Shown here piece by piece: positions 30,601 through 37,947 of a DNA stretch of 64,000 bases. Source of the stretch: a virus; the IMG/VR virus record IMGVR_UViG_3300020578_000037, positions 1-64,000 of that record. One strand, written 5' to 3'. A program made the position numbers and the translations under genes. The notes below the pieces were generated by a model that was not told where the DNA came from, did not search any database, and saw only the letters and a program-made list of their open reading frames with translations. The stretch's first letter is position 1. The number at the start of each line of letters is the position of its first letter.

Positions 30601-31069
30601 ATAAAAATAATGTATATCCTGATCCGCTCAATGCATTGTAAGATTGCCAACTGTTATGTCTTTTTATAATGAGCGGGTCAACTATTTTGCTAGCAGGAAC
30701 ATCATATATAAATTTTGTATAGTCTTCAAATAATAATTGATCATATATAAAATCGTAAATCTGCACTGTAGGTGAAAAAGAGCTATCATATGCATTGCCG
30801 TTTTTACCAAATACAGTTAATTTTACAGTGTAATTTCCAGGCCATTTATATTGATGTACGGGAGAAAATGTATTGGATGTTTCACCGTCACCGAAATCCC
30901 AAAATACCTTTTTGTTAGATAAATCATCAGTTTTAAATAATTCTGCGCCTTCTAAAACAGGTGTAAATTTTAAAGGAGTATTGCTTAATGTATAGGAAGA
31001 CAATGTCCTGGTATTAGAATAGTCTCGTATATCAAAATATACGTATGTGTAATTAACACTCTGAGCCAT
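27605..31069 (-). CDS. Large baseplate protein with PKD and NHL-propeller domains (gp7 position)
   Basis: 1154 residues. Residues ~50-95 form a PKD domain (KKVFWDFGDGETSNTFSPVH, then QYKWPGNYTVKLTVFG). Residues ~500-800 hold NHL/SMP30-like propeller blades: MAMDGNGDVWIALFDSV, VETDVQNNVWVSYTHP, CVDRNKFVWITAYN, TVDGKQNAWVVQNRD and ACDSSDFVWVINNF. The C-terminal ~330 residues are mostly helical (YEKIANYVNNNSDIDKCNLD). The ATG overlaps the gp6 stop (TAATG) and is preceded by AAGGAG, the one clear Shine-Dalgarno sequence I found, consistent with translational coupling. Order after gp25 and gp6 fits T4 gp7, but homology is not shown. Confidence 0.72.
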   Translation of the reverse strand: MAQSVNYTYVYFDIRDYSNTRTLSSYTLSNTPLKFTPVLEGAELFKTDDLSNKKVFWDFGDGETSNTFSPVHQYKWPGNYTVKLTVFGKNGNAYDSSFSPTVQIYDFIYDQLLFEDYTKFIYDVPASKIVDPLIIKRHNSWQSYNALSGSGYTLFLYASGAYGEYLDVNIAQSDKWSHLRALSRFYQLQQIGDNFELVTVDRVVTSNTEIYARINQNKKIEICGKDDEGSVFCGTTGSASFYYVDDAAKNYTSRDAPIFIFASFDNSKFNDKYTLYNNSYEYIPYTEFGFQNLKPAVMPIIKVRHNPAQSLSITSNGIDGEGALSATNFNMPVISWQNTEIPFVIRMKDDENYTTKTYPPLSSSSVVTYVQPPTGYNLKIGIAKNENNILSPVTGVKFYEDFNDEIPQSIGAFYKGYFTVNEPTTNCILTASMVIEDPISFPKDTLVGWIAVPQYNLLLRFFRQQIYSFCPGFLTLSISASNKYFDARQNRNVYSIQVSTSGSGKGDEYTTWFADGTNDTLIKFDVNGALLSSFSLSSYPLLTNTGIVSTNLLSPELESAAPGSMAMDGNGDVWIALFDSVSAIKIDAIDGYIKSVAYPNVSNIVYALSSDYNIPSLSGFAGENILLPSSVETDVQNNVWVSYTHPISNFVVKYDPYGTLLKVIPFPTLISPVEICVDRNKFVWITAYNLSKTNVKTLTGRDDYLYKFDSNGNLIPGYPKTGFRLIGNITVDGKQNAWVVQNRDTLTRIDGGTGAITNFIGGSGNFTNYIGSIGGIACDSSDFVWVINNFNKKMYFIDTTLPSVTGANLLPNVDLAFPNITVNELSTFEDKLFQAYGDWLGGRWVNKYVNTNTITRTISGQSTPFNIYPTSGEYNISKVNEDFNAQEFYKSLIFTESLEDKNRFFDDFLGTIVGNVSAQPYELGKTIYEKIANYVNNNSDIDKCNLDQLVSFCNELSIQFEQYNYPFPPQLTRLVNLLSIKHKNLWGDTNKFAEAFNNSLGTVTNPVNIGTELNTLTSSISSGVPLVAYEVFSDIYKLVNTDLIYKGNTPTPYNTLIPLSSYSYDWGWGLIAPNKLSGSEISDYYKFYEYVYVPDNTIFNNIIDWNNKMTTLQFNNSSFKNWSEDNGIMQNMISYELTKGLRLFLSGSNIVYNN

Positions 31070-32925
31070 TAATACTCCTTAGTAATAGACTGTATAGAAG
31101 GTGTAATGATTGTTATCTTATTCTTAAAATCTAGTTTATTATTTAAATATGGAAATTTAAAAAACGGTAATTTAAGATCTTGAGTAGTTATTTGAATGTC
31201 ATTAAAAGAATAAACGGGATTATAGATTAATAAGCTTATACCAGGTGTTAAAATTGATCTACCATTTTCATTTCTAACTGTATTAATAGATTTAACACCA
31301 TCAAGAGCTAAAATTTGATTCGTAATATCTGTTAAACTTATAAAAAGACCTAAATTGTCGTTAACAGTTGAAAAATAATTACTAAAAACATCAGATATTT
31401 GCTGTTTTAAAGCTTCAGGATTTTTTTTAGCAGTAATATCTCTTGTTATTTCTAGAAAAGAATTTTCAGAGACAGACGGTGATAATATTTCTTCTGTGTA
31501 TTTTACACCGATATCTATAGCCATATATACGGGGTCGTTAATAACTATTTCAGCAGTAGTAAGCTTTACTTGCTGAAGATTATTCATAATTAATTGTTTT
31601 TGAGCAGAATTTAAATAATTTGCTCTAGATGTAATTGATGTTAATTTTTCTAATTTTGGTACTGCATATATATAGACATTATTAAAATTGCAAGAATCAG
31701 AAAACTTAACTTGGTTAAAAAGAACTCTACTTTCTTGATTTGGTTGTGTTACCCCGAGATCAAAATAATATTTTACGTGTTCAGATAGATAATCCCAATT
31801 ATTAACAGCTTTTACAGATGAAATAATGTTACTATAATTTTTAAAAAGAAAGTTAGTAAAATCGTCTGATGTTATAAGTCTATACTGGCTTCTAAAAGTA
31901 TTGATTGCATTACTTTTTATACTAGATGTATCTTCTATAGATACAAAAGGAGTAGAATCGTCGATGTTTGTAAAATCTATAAGGCTTGCTTGAGCCGGTG
32001 TAAGTAAGTTAAGGTTTTGCGCAATAGTATCGTTTAATACTGTATTAAATTTGGGTGTATTATAGAAAAAGAGCTTATTATTATTTAAAAGACCTGCACT
32101 TACTTCACCTCTAGTACCATCAGACTTTAAATAGTAAATAGCAACTTCATCACCTACATTTAGTTGTTTGCCAGTTACATTATTACCAAATTTAATTTCA
32201 TACCTTTGATTTTCGTTTAATCTAATTTCATAAACCTTAGAATCTGCACGCTCTAAAAATAAAGATTGTACCGGTGACCATTTTTCCCATTTTGGTGTAG
32301 TGACCGTATTATCTTTTACATAAACATCAATATTAAAATGATCAATTAATATATTATCGCCGTTTGTATCTACTAACGTTATTGTAACTAATTCAAATGG
32401 CTCACCCACCGCGGTATAAGGGGGGTATTCTGAATACTTGCCTTGAAAGAGTAGATTGTTTTCTTGCAAATCGGTAAGAGCTTCAACTAAAGACGTGCTC
32501 TTTGCAAACGTAACATCTGTATTAAAAGAATAAGATATACCGTTAACAGTAAAAAAGGAATATCTAGGTATAGTATATATACCTTGTAGTAATGCTGATT
32601 GACCGGTAGCTAGAAAAGATAGTACGGGGGTTTGATTACCTATAGGATTGTAATTTATAAGCTTAACTATTTTATTAATATTTTCATAAAGCTCGGCGGT
32701 AGTAAAAGTACTCTCAGAACTAGTACGGTTAAGATAGAAAATAAGCACGTTATACGCATAAGCTATAATATCAATTATAGAAGAAATATTGCTGCCTTCA
32801 AAATTCTGGTCAGTAAAATAATTATTTGTATTTAACCGAGTAGTAATTAAGCTTTTTAAACTTTTAGCATCAAAAGCCACATACCCGTCTGTAGGTATTT
32901 CATAATTATTAAAATTATTGGCCAT
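31069..32925 (-). CDS. 6: Baseplate wedge protein gp6
   Basis: 618 residues (T4 gp6 is about 660). The N-terminal region is highly characteristic of marine T4-like gp6: VAFDAKSLKSLITTRLNTNN, FTDQNFEGSNISSIIDIIAY, FYLNRTSSESTFTTAELYEN and INYNPIGNQTPVLSFLATG. The C-terminal part has the J-like wedge domain typical of gp6/gpJ proteins (ILALDGVKSINTVRNENG). gp6 dimers join neighbouring wedges in the inner baseplate ring and drive sheath contraction. Directly downstream of gp25, as expected for functional partners. Confidence 0.93.
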   Translation of the reverse strand: MANNFNNYEIPTDGYVAFDAKSLKSLITTRLNTNNYFTDQNFEGSNISSIIDIIAYAYNVLIFYLNRTSSESTFTTAELYENINKIVKLINYNPIGNQTPVLSFLATGQSALLQGIYTIPRYSFFTVNGISYSFNTDVTFAKSTSLVEALTDLQENNLLFQGKYSEYPPYTAVGEPFELVTITLVDTNGDNILIDHFNIDVYVKDNTVTTPKWEKWSPVQSLFLERADSKVYEIRLNENQRYEIKFGNNVTGKQLNVGDEVAIYYLKSDGTRGEVSAGLLNNNKLFFYNTPKFNTVLNDTIAQNLNLLTPAQASLIDFTNIDDSTPFVSIEDTSSIKSNAINTFRSQYRLITSDDFTNFLFKNYSNIISSVKAVNNWDYLSEHVKYYFDLGVTQPNQESRVLFNQVKFSDSCNFNNVYIYAVPKLEKLTSITSRANYLNSAQKQLIMNNLQQVKLTTAEIVINDPVYMAIDIGVKYTEEILSPSVSENSFLEITRDITAKKNPEALKQQISDVFSNYFSTVNDNLGLFISLTDITNQILALDGVKSINTVRNENGRSILTPGISLLIYNPVYSFNDIQITTQDLKLPFFKFPYLNNKLDFKNKITIITPSIQSITKEY

Positions 32926-32930
32926 ATATT

Positions 32931-33410
32931 TTATTCATTTAAAAAGAATCCTGAATTACTTAATGTTCCAACTAATATGAAGCTAGAATTATCTATGTTT
33001 GTCATAGATAATATTAATTCTACTATATACTGTTGGTTTGCTTCGTCAGCAATAACATTTATTTTTTGAACTGTGACTCTAGGCTCAAAAGCAGTTATAC
33101 CCGCTAAGACTTCATTACCTATGCTTAGCGCTACTGATTCACTAATCCTTAAGAAAAGATATTTTGGCAAATTAAGCCCGTATTCTGGATTTAATATCCT
33201 TTGACCGGGTACTGTAGTGACTAAATTGTATATTGAATTACGTATAGCTGCGTAGTCATAATCTATTTGAATATCTTTTATCTCTCTTCTCTTCAAAAAT
33301 TCATTGTTTTTTGTATAACCTAGTTGAAGATCAAGCTTTAAGTCGGTGTATGTATAATCGCTCTGTGTCCTTTCTGGCTGCGCTATTGTCTGTATATTAA
33401 TATTAGCCAC
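32931..33410 (-). CDS. 25: Baseplate wedge protein gp25
   Basis: 159 residues with the gp25-like (lysozyme-fold-like) domain: YDYAAIRNSIYNLVTTVPGQ and RILNPEYGLNLPKYLF, then EPRVTVQKINVI and YIVELILSMTNID. T4 gp25 is 132 residues, so this has a modest N-terminal extension. gp25 nucleates sheath assembly through its contacts with gp6 and gp53. GTG start, supported by an exact TATAAATA five bases upstream. Confidence 0.93.
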   Translation of the reverse strand: MANINIQTIAQPERTQSDYTYTDLKLDLQLGYTKNNEFLKRREIKDIQIDYDYAAIRNSIYNLVTTVPGQRILNPEYGLNLPKYLFLRISESVALSIGNEVLAGITAFEPRVTVQKINVIADEANQQYIVELILSMTNIDNSSFILVGTLSNSGFFLNE

Positions 33411-33415
33411 ATAGT

Positions 33416-33423
33416 TATTTATA
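33416..33423 (-). promoter_or_regulatory. Late promoter, exact T4 consensus TATAAATA
   Basis: Perfect eight-base match to the T4 late promoter core, five bases before the gp25 GTG. It should drive the gp25-gp6-downstream baseplate operon and implies a leaderless or nearly leaderless message. Confidence 0.7.
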
Positions 33424-33465
33424 TTACTTTTATTCTTTTAAAAATGGTTTTCTAGTAAGTAAAAC

Positions 33466-33473
33466 AATAAATA
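33466..33473 (+). promoter_or_regulatory. Late promoter-like element AATAAATA
   Basis: Six bases before ATG 33480, divergent to the gp25 promoter within the same 69-base gap. Confidence 0.55.
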
Positions 33474-33479
33474 ATTTAA

Positions 33480-34085
33480 ATGAACAAGAAGTTTGTTAAA
33501 CTATACGAATCAGCATTGCAAAGATTTACTAATGGCGGGTTTTTAGCGGGAGATGTAGTGGTTTTTATGAAAGATGCGCTGTCAGATCCGTGGTTTAAGT
33601 CGTTAGGCACCAATACACAAGAAAAAATTAAGAGCATGATTAATAGCGGTCTTAATCTAAGAATTTCTGCAATAAAGAATGTACGTCCTAATGTCATGGG
33701 AGCCGGTAATACAGATTATACCGGTACAGAAGTAAATGTAGATATTACTTCAGAGATTGCACCTGGCAGGTATATGGATTTCGTGACAGTCCCTGGCAGA
33801 TTATTAGAACCTGTAAGTTCGTACCCAAATTTACCTGAAGTCCCTGAAATTTTTAAGAAAAATGATCCTTCAAAGAGAGTTAACATTAAACCTAAAAAGG
33901 TTAAGGATGAAGCGGAAGAAGTTCCTTTTCTTAAGCCTGGTGAAACTAGAAAATCAGATATTGGTGGAAAACTGGATACAGGAGATAGATCACTTTTAAA
34001 TAAAAATGTTTCAATACCTTCATCACCTGCTGTGAATCATAAAGACCCAGCCAGCTATACAGCAGCATATTTACCTAAGCGCTAA
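33480..34085 (+). CDS. Putative virion-associated protein, unknown family
   Basis: 201 residues on the plus strand, alone between two minus-strand blocks. The N-terminus is helical and basic (MNKKFVKLYESALQRFTNGG). The centre has APGRYMDFVTVPGRLLEPVSSYPNLPEVPE, and the C-terminal ~80 residues are charged and probably disordered. A late-type box precedes it, so it is expected with the structural genes. I do not recognise the family. Its stop overlaps that of the convergent clamp-loader gene in a shared CTAA. Confidence 0.65.
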   Translation: MNKKFVKLYESALQRFTNGGFLAGDVVVFMKDALSDPWFKSLGTNTQEKIKSMINSGLNLRISAIKNVRPNVMGAGNTDYTGTEVNVDITSEIAPGRYMDFVTVPGRLLEPVSSYPNLPEVPEIFKKNDPSKRVNIKPKKVKDEAEEVPFLKPGETRKSDIGGKLDTGDRSLLNKNVSIPSSPAVNHKDPASYTAAYLPKR

Positions 34086-35008
34086 TAATTAGCTAAATTA
34101 ATTAAACAACTATAGCAATTAATTTCTTGATCTACTACAAAACTGCTTCTATATAAATGCTCAGCAATTACTAATAAAAAATGCTTTTTAAGCTTTAAAT
34201 CTTTTTCATTACTGTCAATAAAATTAAATAAATTTCTTAATAACGTAACATAGTCGTTATTAAATTTTGATTCATTTTCTATTAATGCTTTTCTTAATAA
34301 GATAATGTTTTTCTTTTTTATTTCATTAAAGATAAGGTCTAGCACTTCATTATTCTTTATGTTATCTAAGATTAATTTTCCTGTACTTGAATGCTTTTGC
34401 ATCTCGTTAATACATTTTCTAAGGTCGGGGTAATTAGATTTAATAAAATCTAATAAAATTGTTTTTTGCGACTGATCAATTTCTATCTTTTCTGCTTTTA
34501 GTATAGATGCACATCTTTTCACAACACCTTCAAGCGGTGGGGTTAAGTCGATACTCTGACACCTGCTTTGTAAAGGTGGTATTACTCTGTATCTATAATT
34601 AGCAGTAAGTATAAATCTTGTAATTTTTGCAAATTCTTCCATTGTATTACGTAAAGCTCTTTGTGCATCTGGTGACAGCCCATCCGTTTCATCTAATATT
34701 ATAACCTTAATAGAGCCGTCTATACTTTTTGTTTGTGCAAAGCTAGTAACTTTGTTGCGAATGGTATCGATACCGTTTTCATCACTAGCATTAATATAAA
34801 GGTATTGACATTCTAGAATACTATTAACAATAATTTTAGCTAGAGATGTTTTACCTAAGCCTGGAGTACCTGTAAATAATAAGTTAGGTATTTCTTTTTT
34901 GTTTTTAAATGACTCTATAATTGCTTTATTAGTATCAGATATTATAAAATCATCTAAAGTTTTAGGTCTATACTTTTCAACCCATAAATTATTAAAATCT
35001 ACTTTCAT
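34082..35008 (-). CDS. 44: Sliding clamp loader large subunit gp44
   Basis: 308 residues (T4 gp44 is 319). RFC-small-subunit-type AAA+ ATPase: WVEKYRPKTLDDFI at the start, Walker A GTPGLGKTS (47-55), Walker B VIILDETDG (102-110), sensor 1 ILTANYRY and the SRC arginine-finger motif (148-150). The four gp44 subunits, with gp62, open and load the gp45 clamp. No gp62 is recognisable next to it. Unusually, it lies among baseplate genes, paired with dUTPase and starting on the last base of the dut stop region. There is no late box of the usual spacing upstream; it is probably transcribed with dut as an early or middle unit. Confidence 0.94.
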   Translation of the reverse strand: MKVDFNNLWVEKYRPKTLDDFIISDTNKAIIESFKNKKEIPNLLFTGTPGLGKTSLAKIIVNSILECQYLYINASDENGIDTIRNKVTSFAQTKSIDGSIKVIILDETDGLSPDAQRALRNTMEEFAKITRFILTANYRYRVIPPLQSRCQSIDLTPPLEGVVKRCASILKAEKIEIDQSQKTILLDFIKSNYPDLRKCINEMQKHSSTGKLILDNIKNNEVLDLIFNEIKKKNIILLRKALIENESKFNNDYVTLLRNLFNFIDSNEKDLKLKKHFLLVIAEHLYRSSFVVDQEINCYSCLINLANY

Positions 35009-35481
35009 TATTTACCTGAAGAACCAAAACCCTTTTCACCTCTTTGAGATTCTTCTACTTCACCCCATTCAACAGGCATAGAGAGTGTAAAATAAAGAGC
35101 GAATTGCGCGACTCTATCACCTACTTTGACTTGATAATCGGTATCTGTAAGATTATACAGTTTTACTCCTGCGTCGCCTCTGTAGCCACTGTCAATAATA
35201 CCTGGATGCGCCATAATTCCGTGCTTAAAACCTAATCCACTACGAGATTCGACTTTAATCCAATAGCCTTCTGGTATAGATGCAAATTTAAGCCCAACAT
35301 CTACTATAGCGCTACCCTTTGCAGGGATTATCTTATCTTCTATAGAATAAACATCGTAACCTGTATCAGATTCATGATTTTTAAACGGTAATTTTGCAAG
35401 CTCATGTATCTTTTTAAACTTTAAGACAGGTAAAAACTTTAAATTAGGATCATTTTCATTAATAATCTTATTATTATACAT
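35008..35481 (-). CDS. dut: dUTPase (trimeric)
   Basis: 157 residues, normal length for the homotrimeric family. All five motifs are visible: SDTGYDVYS (38-46), the DVGLKF segment, ESRSGLGFKHGI (78-89), PGIIDSGYRGDAGV (93-106) and GDRVAQFALY, plus the C-terminal GFGSSGK closing the active site. It hydrolyses dUTP to dUMP, keeping uracil out of phage DNA and supplying dTMP synthesis. It lies immediately upstream of the clamp loader gene; no TAAATA box, consistent with pre-replicative expression. Confidence 0.95.
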   Translation of the reverse strand: MYNNKIINENDPNLKFLPVLKFKKIHELAKLPFKNHESDTGYDVYSIEDKIIPAKGSAIVDVGLKFASIPEGYWIKVESRSGLGFKHGIMAHPGIIDSGYRGDAGVKLYNLTDTDYQVKVGDRVAQFALYFTLSMPVEWGEVEESQRGEKGFGSSGK

Positions 35482-35520
35482 ATTTCGATTATAAAAGTGA
35501 GTTTATAAAAATCAATAGTA

Positions 35521-35528
35521 AATAAATA
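35521..35528 (+). promoter_or_regulatory. Late promoter-like element AATAAATA
   Basis: Five bases before ATG 35534 of the candidate small terminase gene. Confidence 0.55.
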
Positions 35529-35533
35529 TTATT

Positions 35534-35998
35534 ATGAGCGAAGAGCTTAATGAAATGGTCGGTGATTTGTTGTCACAGCTTAATGACGCGACTGAAAAAG
35601 CAAAACAAGCAGAAAAAGAGAAGAATCCGCTAACAAAAGAAAATATGGAAAAGTTTGTTATTGAAAAAGCAGGTAAACTTGTAGAGGAGAGTATTGAAGT
35701 TGTGTCAAATGTGAAGGATTACATATCTTCTGCTCCTGAGAGCAAGGATGTAGGGTCTCTTGCTGAGCTTATTGGTGCTACGGCAACTGCTATAGAGACA
35801 CTCAACAAGATAATAGTTACGGACAAAAGAAATGATACAGTTATAAAAGCCAAAGAGATGGATATAGCGTCGCGAAAAGAATTAAAAGAAGTTGATAGTC
35901 AAAATAAACTACTGGCTACTAGAGAACAAGTATTTAAAATGCTAATAGACAGCGCGAATAAGAGTGCTAAAATTATTGATGCTGAGGTAATTGACTAA
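35534..35998 (+). CDS. Candidate terminase small subunit gp16
   Basis: 154 residues (T4 gp16 is 164), almost entirely helical and charged. Residues ~45-95 (KLVEESIEVVSNVKDYISSA, VGSLAELIGATATAIETLNK) match the layout of T4-like gp16: a helix, a loop where gp16 proteins have a position-specific break, then a second helix ending in Leu-x-x-hydrophobic-x-x-x-x-Lys. The remainder predicts coiled coil (KAKEMDIASRKELKEVDSQN). gp16 forms a ring that positions concatemeric DNA for gp17. The call rests on pattern and length only. Its stop overlaps the convergent 650-residue gene in CTAA. Confidence 0.5.
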   Translation: MSEELNEMVGDLLSQLNDATEKAKQAEKEKNPLTKENMEKFVIEKAGKLVEESIEVVSNVKDYISSAPESKDVGSLAELIGATATAIETLNKIIVTDKRNDTVIKAKEMDIASRKELKEVDSQNKLLATREQVFKMLIDSANKSAKIIDAEVID

Positions 35999-37947
35999 TA
36001 ATCGTTTTTATTTTTACAGTCAAATAGCTTTGAATTAAATCCTTTCCATAATTCATTAAAATTTGGTATTAATGAAGTAAGTGAACTTACAAAACCGTCT
36101 AGCTTAGGCAGATTAAACGAAAAGCCCCCTAATTTTGATAATAGAGAAGTAGGATTAAAGTCGACATTTGAATTTGTAAGTAAATCAAAATTTATATCTG
36201 GCGGTTCAGGTAGTTTGAAGTCACAAGCAACGTTTTTAGCTTGTTCAATATTAGAAAGCGAAGCACTTATATTAGGATCTCCGGGTTGAAGCCCTGTAGC
36301 GATTGATCCAATACTAGAAAATTCTGATGAGTTTTTAGACGGTAGAGTGTTAGGTGTATCAAGAGTAGGTTTTTGTGTGGTTTTCTCATTATTAGCAACA
36401 GTAGATGCCATGTTATTATCGTTTTTTGACTCTTTTAGACCTTGTTTTTGAATATTGGAGTTTAAATTAACTAATTTAGCATTGGGTTCCTTAACTTTAT
36501 TTACGGATGCTGCGTTTTTAGCTTTTGCAGATGATGAATTAGATACAGGTATCGGTAGTCTAGTATCATTTTCTTTATTAAGAAATGTATTGTTTATAGA
36601 TTGCGTGTTTTTTGTATTGCTTGTTGTTGCAACGCTTACATTAAGAGAGCTTTTTATCGTTTTATCCTTTAATGAAGGTATAGAAATATTTTGTAAGAGA
36701 TCTAACTGCACTATTTTGTTTTCTATATTTTTTTGAAAATAAATATTTTCTATTTTTTGAATGTTTTTTAAAGTATCTCTAGGATTGTAAGCTGTATTAT
36801 CGTTAAAATTACTAAAAAACGCAATGTAAGGCAGGGTGTTTTTAAATTTATCCGTTAAGATACTAACAAGACTGCTTAAGTTATTATAGAAATCTAAATA
36901 AAATTTATAGTCAGTTACAAGATTAGTACCGTGAGCTACTGTAGTATCGGATTTTAGATTTGTTAGTGCGTCGTCTTCTGAAACTTTTTGAATGTTAATT
37001 AAATTATTTCGCTGCAGCGATGTTGTTTTAATATTTAAATCATCATAAACACTTCTAGAAACAGCGCTTAATTTATTTAATACTGAAGCAGGTAATTGAT
37101 TAGGCCCTCCCATACTACAAAAAACATCAAAATAAGGTGATACATTATCATTAAATTTAATTTTGCTATTTACAATACTGCCTACACTATCGCTAGGACC
37201 GCTTAAAACAGAGTCTAACTTTAAAGATAATGAATCTTTTATTTCATTTAATGTGTTGTTAAATTTTTTAAACCAATAAAAAATAAAATCGTTGTTTAGG
37301 TCATTAAAAACCGTATTATTTAACTGTAAGTAAAACTTTTTTAAGCTAGTTACAGGGTCACCAGATCTTAAAGCTTTCCAATAATTTAAAGCTAAAGACA
37401 TCTGCAATGATAGATCACCGGCGTCGAAAGAATTAGCTTCTGATTCTATACCTTTTTGCTTTTTAGATGGCAATACCTGTTGAGGAATATTTTGCGGTGT
37501 AACGGTAACTGTTACTTCTTTACTATTAGCTCTTAAGAATGATGTTGCTTCTTCCTTAGTATTAAAAAATAGACATATTACTGGCACGTTACCTGTGATT
37601 TCAATTACCTGAGGTATGATATCGTCTGCTATTCTTTGACCTGCACCTGGTATGTCTACTCTGCTACCTATAGGTATAATAGAGCTATTAACAGCTAAAC
37701 TATTACTTGTTAATTTTTCGTTAGTTATAGAAGAAATTCTTCCCTTATCTGCATTGCTAGAGAAATATGCATCTAGCTTAACATTAACTGAATAAGAGGT
37801 GCTAGTACTGTTGTTAGAAGAAAGAGGTGAACTAATACTACCAATACTTTCAAGATAATTTGAGTAAAGTTTTATAAACTCTATTGAATTGCAGATAGGG
37901 TTATCAACTAAATCAGGATAAATAGTTTTTGTTGTTGTTTTTAACAT
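35995..37947 (-). CDS. Tail/baseplate hub-region protein, unrecognised family
   Basis: 650 residues following the gp27-like hub gene with a one-base overlap. Residues ~85-150 contain IIPIGSRVDIPGAGQRIADD, a pattern reminiscent of the 3D/RlpA barrel found in cell-wall-active and tail-tip proteins. The middle is helical. Residues ~440-560 are low complexity (Ser, Asn, Lys, Thr) and likely disordered. T4 places the gp5 lysozyme/spike near this point, but I see no lysozyme catalytic pattern or spike beta-helix. Probably a hub or central-spike-associated protein. Confidence 0.6.
   Translation of the reverse strand: MLKTTTKTIYPDLVDNPICNSIEFIKLYSNYLESIGSISSPLSSNNSTSTSYSVNVKLDAYFSSNADKGRISSITNEKLTSNSLAVNSSIIPIGSRVDIPGAGQRIADDIIPQVIEITGNVPVICLFFNTKEEATSFLRANSKEVTVTVTPQNIPQQVLPSKKQKGIESEANSFDAGDLSLQMSLALNYWKALRSGDPVTSLKKFYLQLNNTVFNDLNNDFIFYWFKKFNNTLNEIKDSLSLKLDSVLSGPSDSVGSIVNSKIKFNDNVSPYFDVFCSMGGPNQLPASVLNKLSAVSRSVYDDLNIKTTSLQRNNLINIQKVSEDDALTNLKSDTTVAHGTNLVTDYKFYLDFYNNLSSLVSILTDKFKNTLPYIAFFSNFNDNTAYNPRDTLKNIQKIENIYFQKNIENKIVQLDLLQNISIPSLKDKTIKSSLNVSVATTSNTKNTQSINNTFLNKENDTRLPIPVSNSSSAKAKNAASVNKVKEPNAKLVNLNSNIQKQGLKESKNDNNMASTVANNEKTTQKPTLDTPNTLPSKNSSEFSSIGSIATGLQPGDPNISASLSNIEQAKNVACDFKLPEPPDINFDLLTNSNVDFNPTSLLSKLGGFSFNLPKLDGFVSSLTSLIPNFNELWKGFNSKLFDCKNKNDY

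Noticed and set aside
35995-37947. gp5 lysozyme/spike protein
   Set aside because: The gene follows the gp27-like hub, but no lysozyme catalytic pattern or spike beta-helix repeats are visible.
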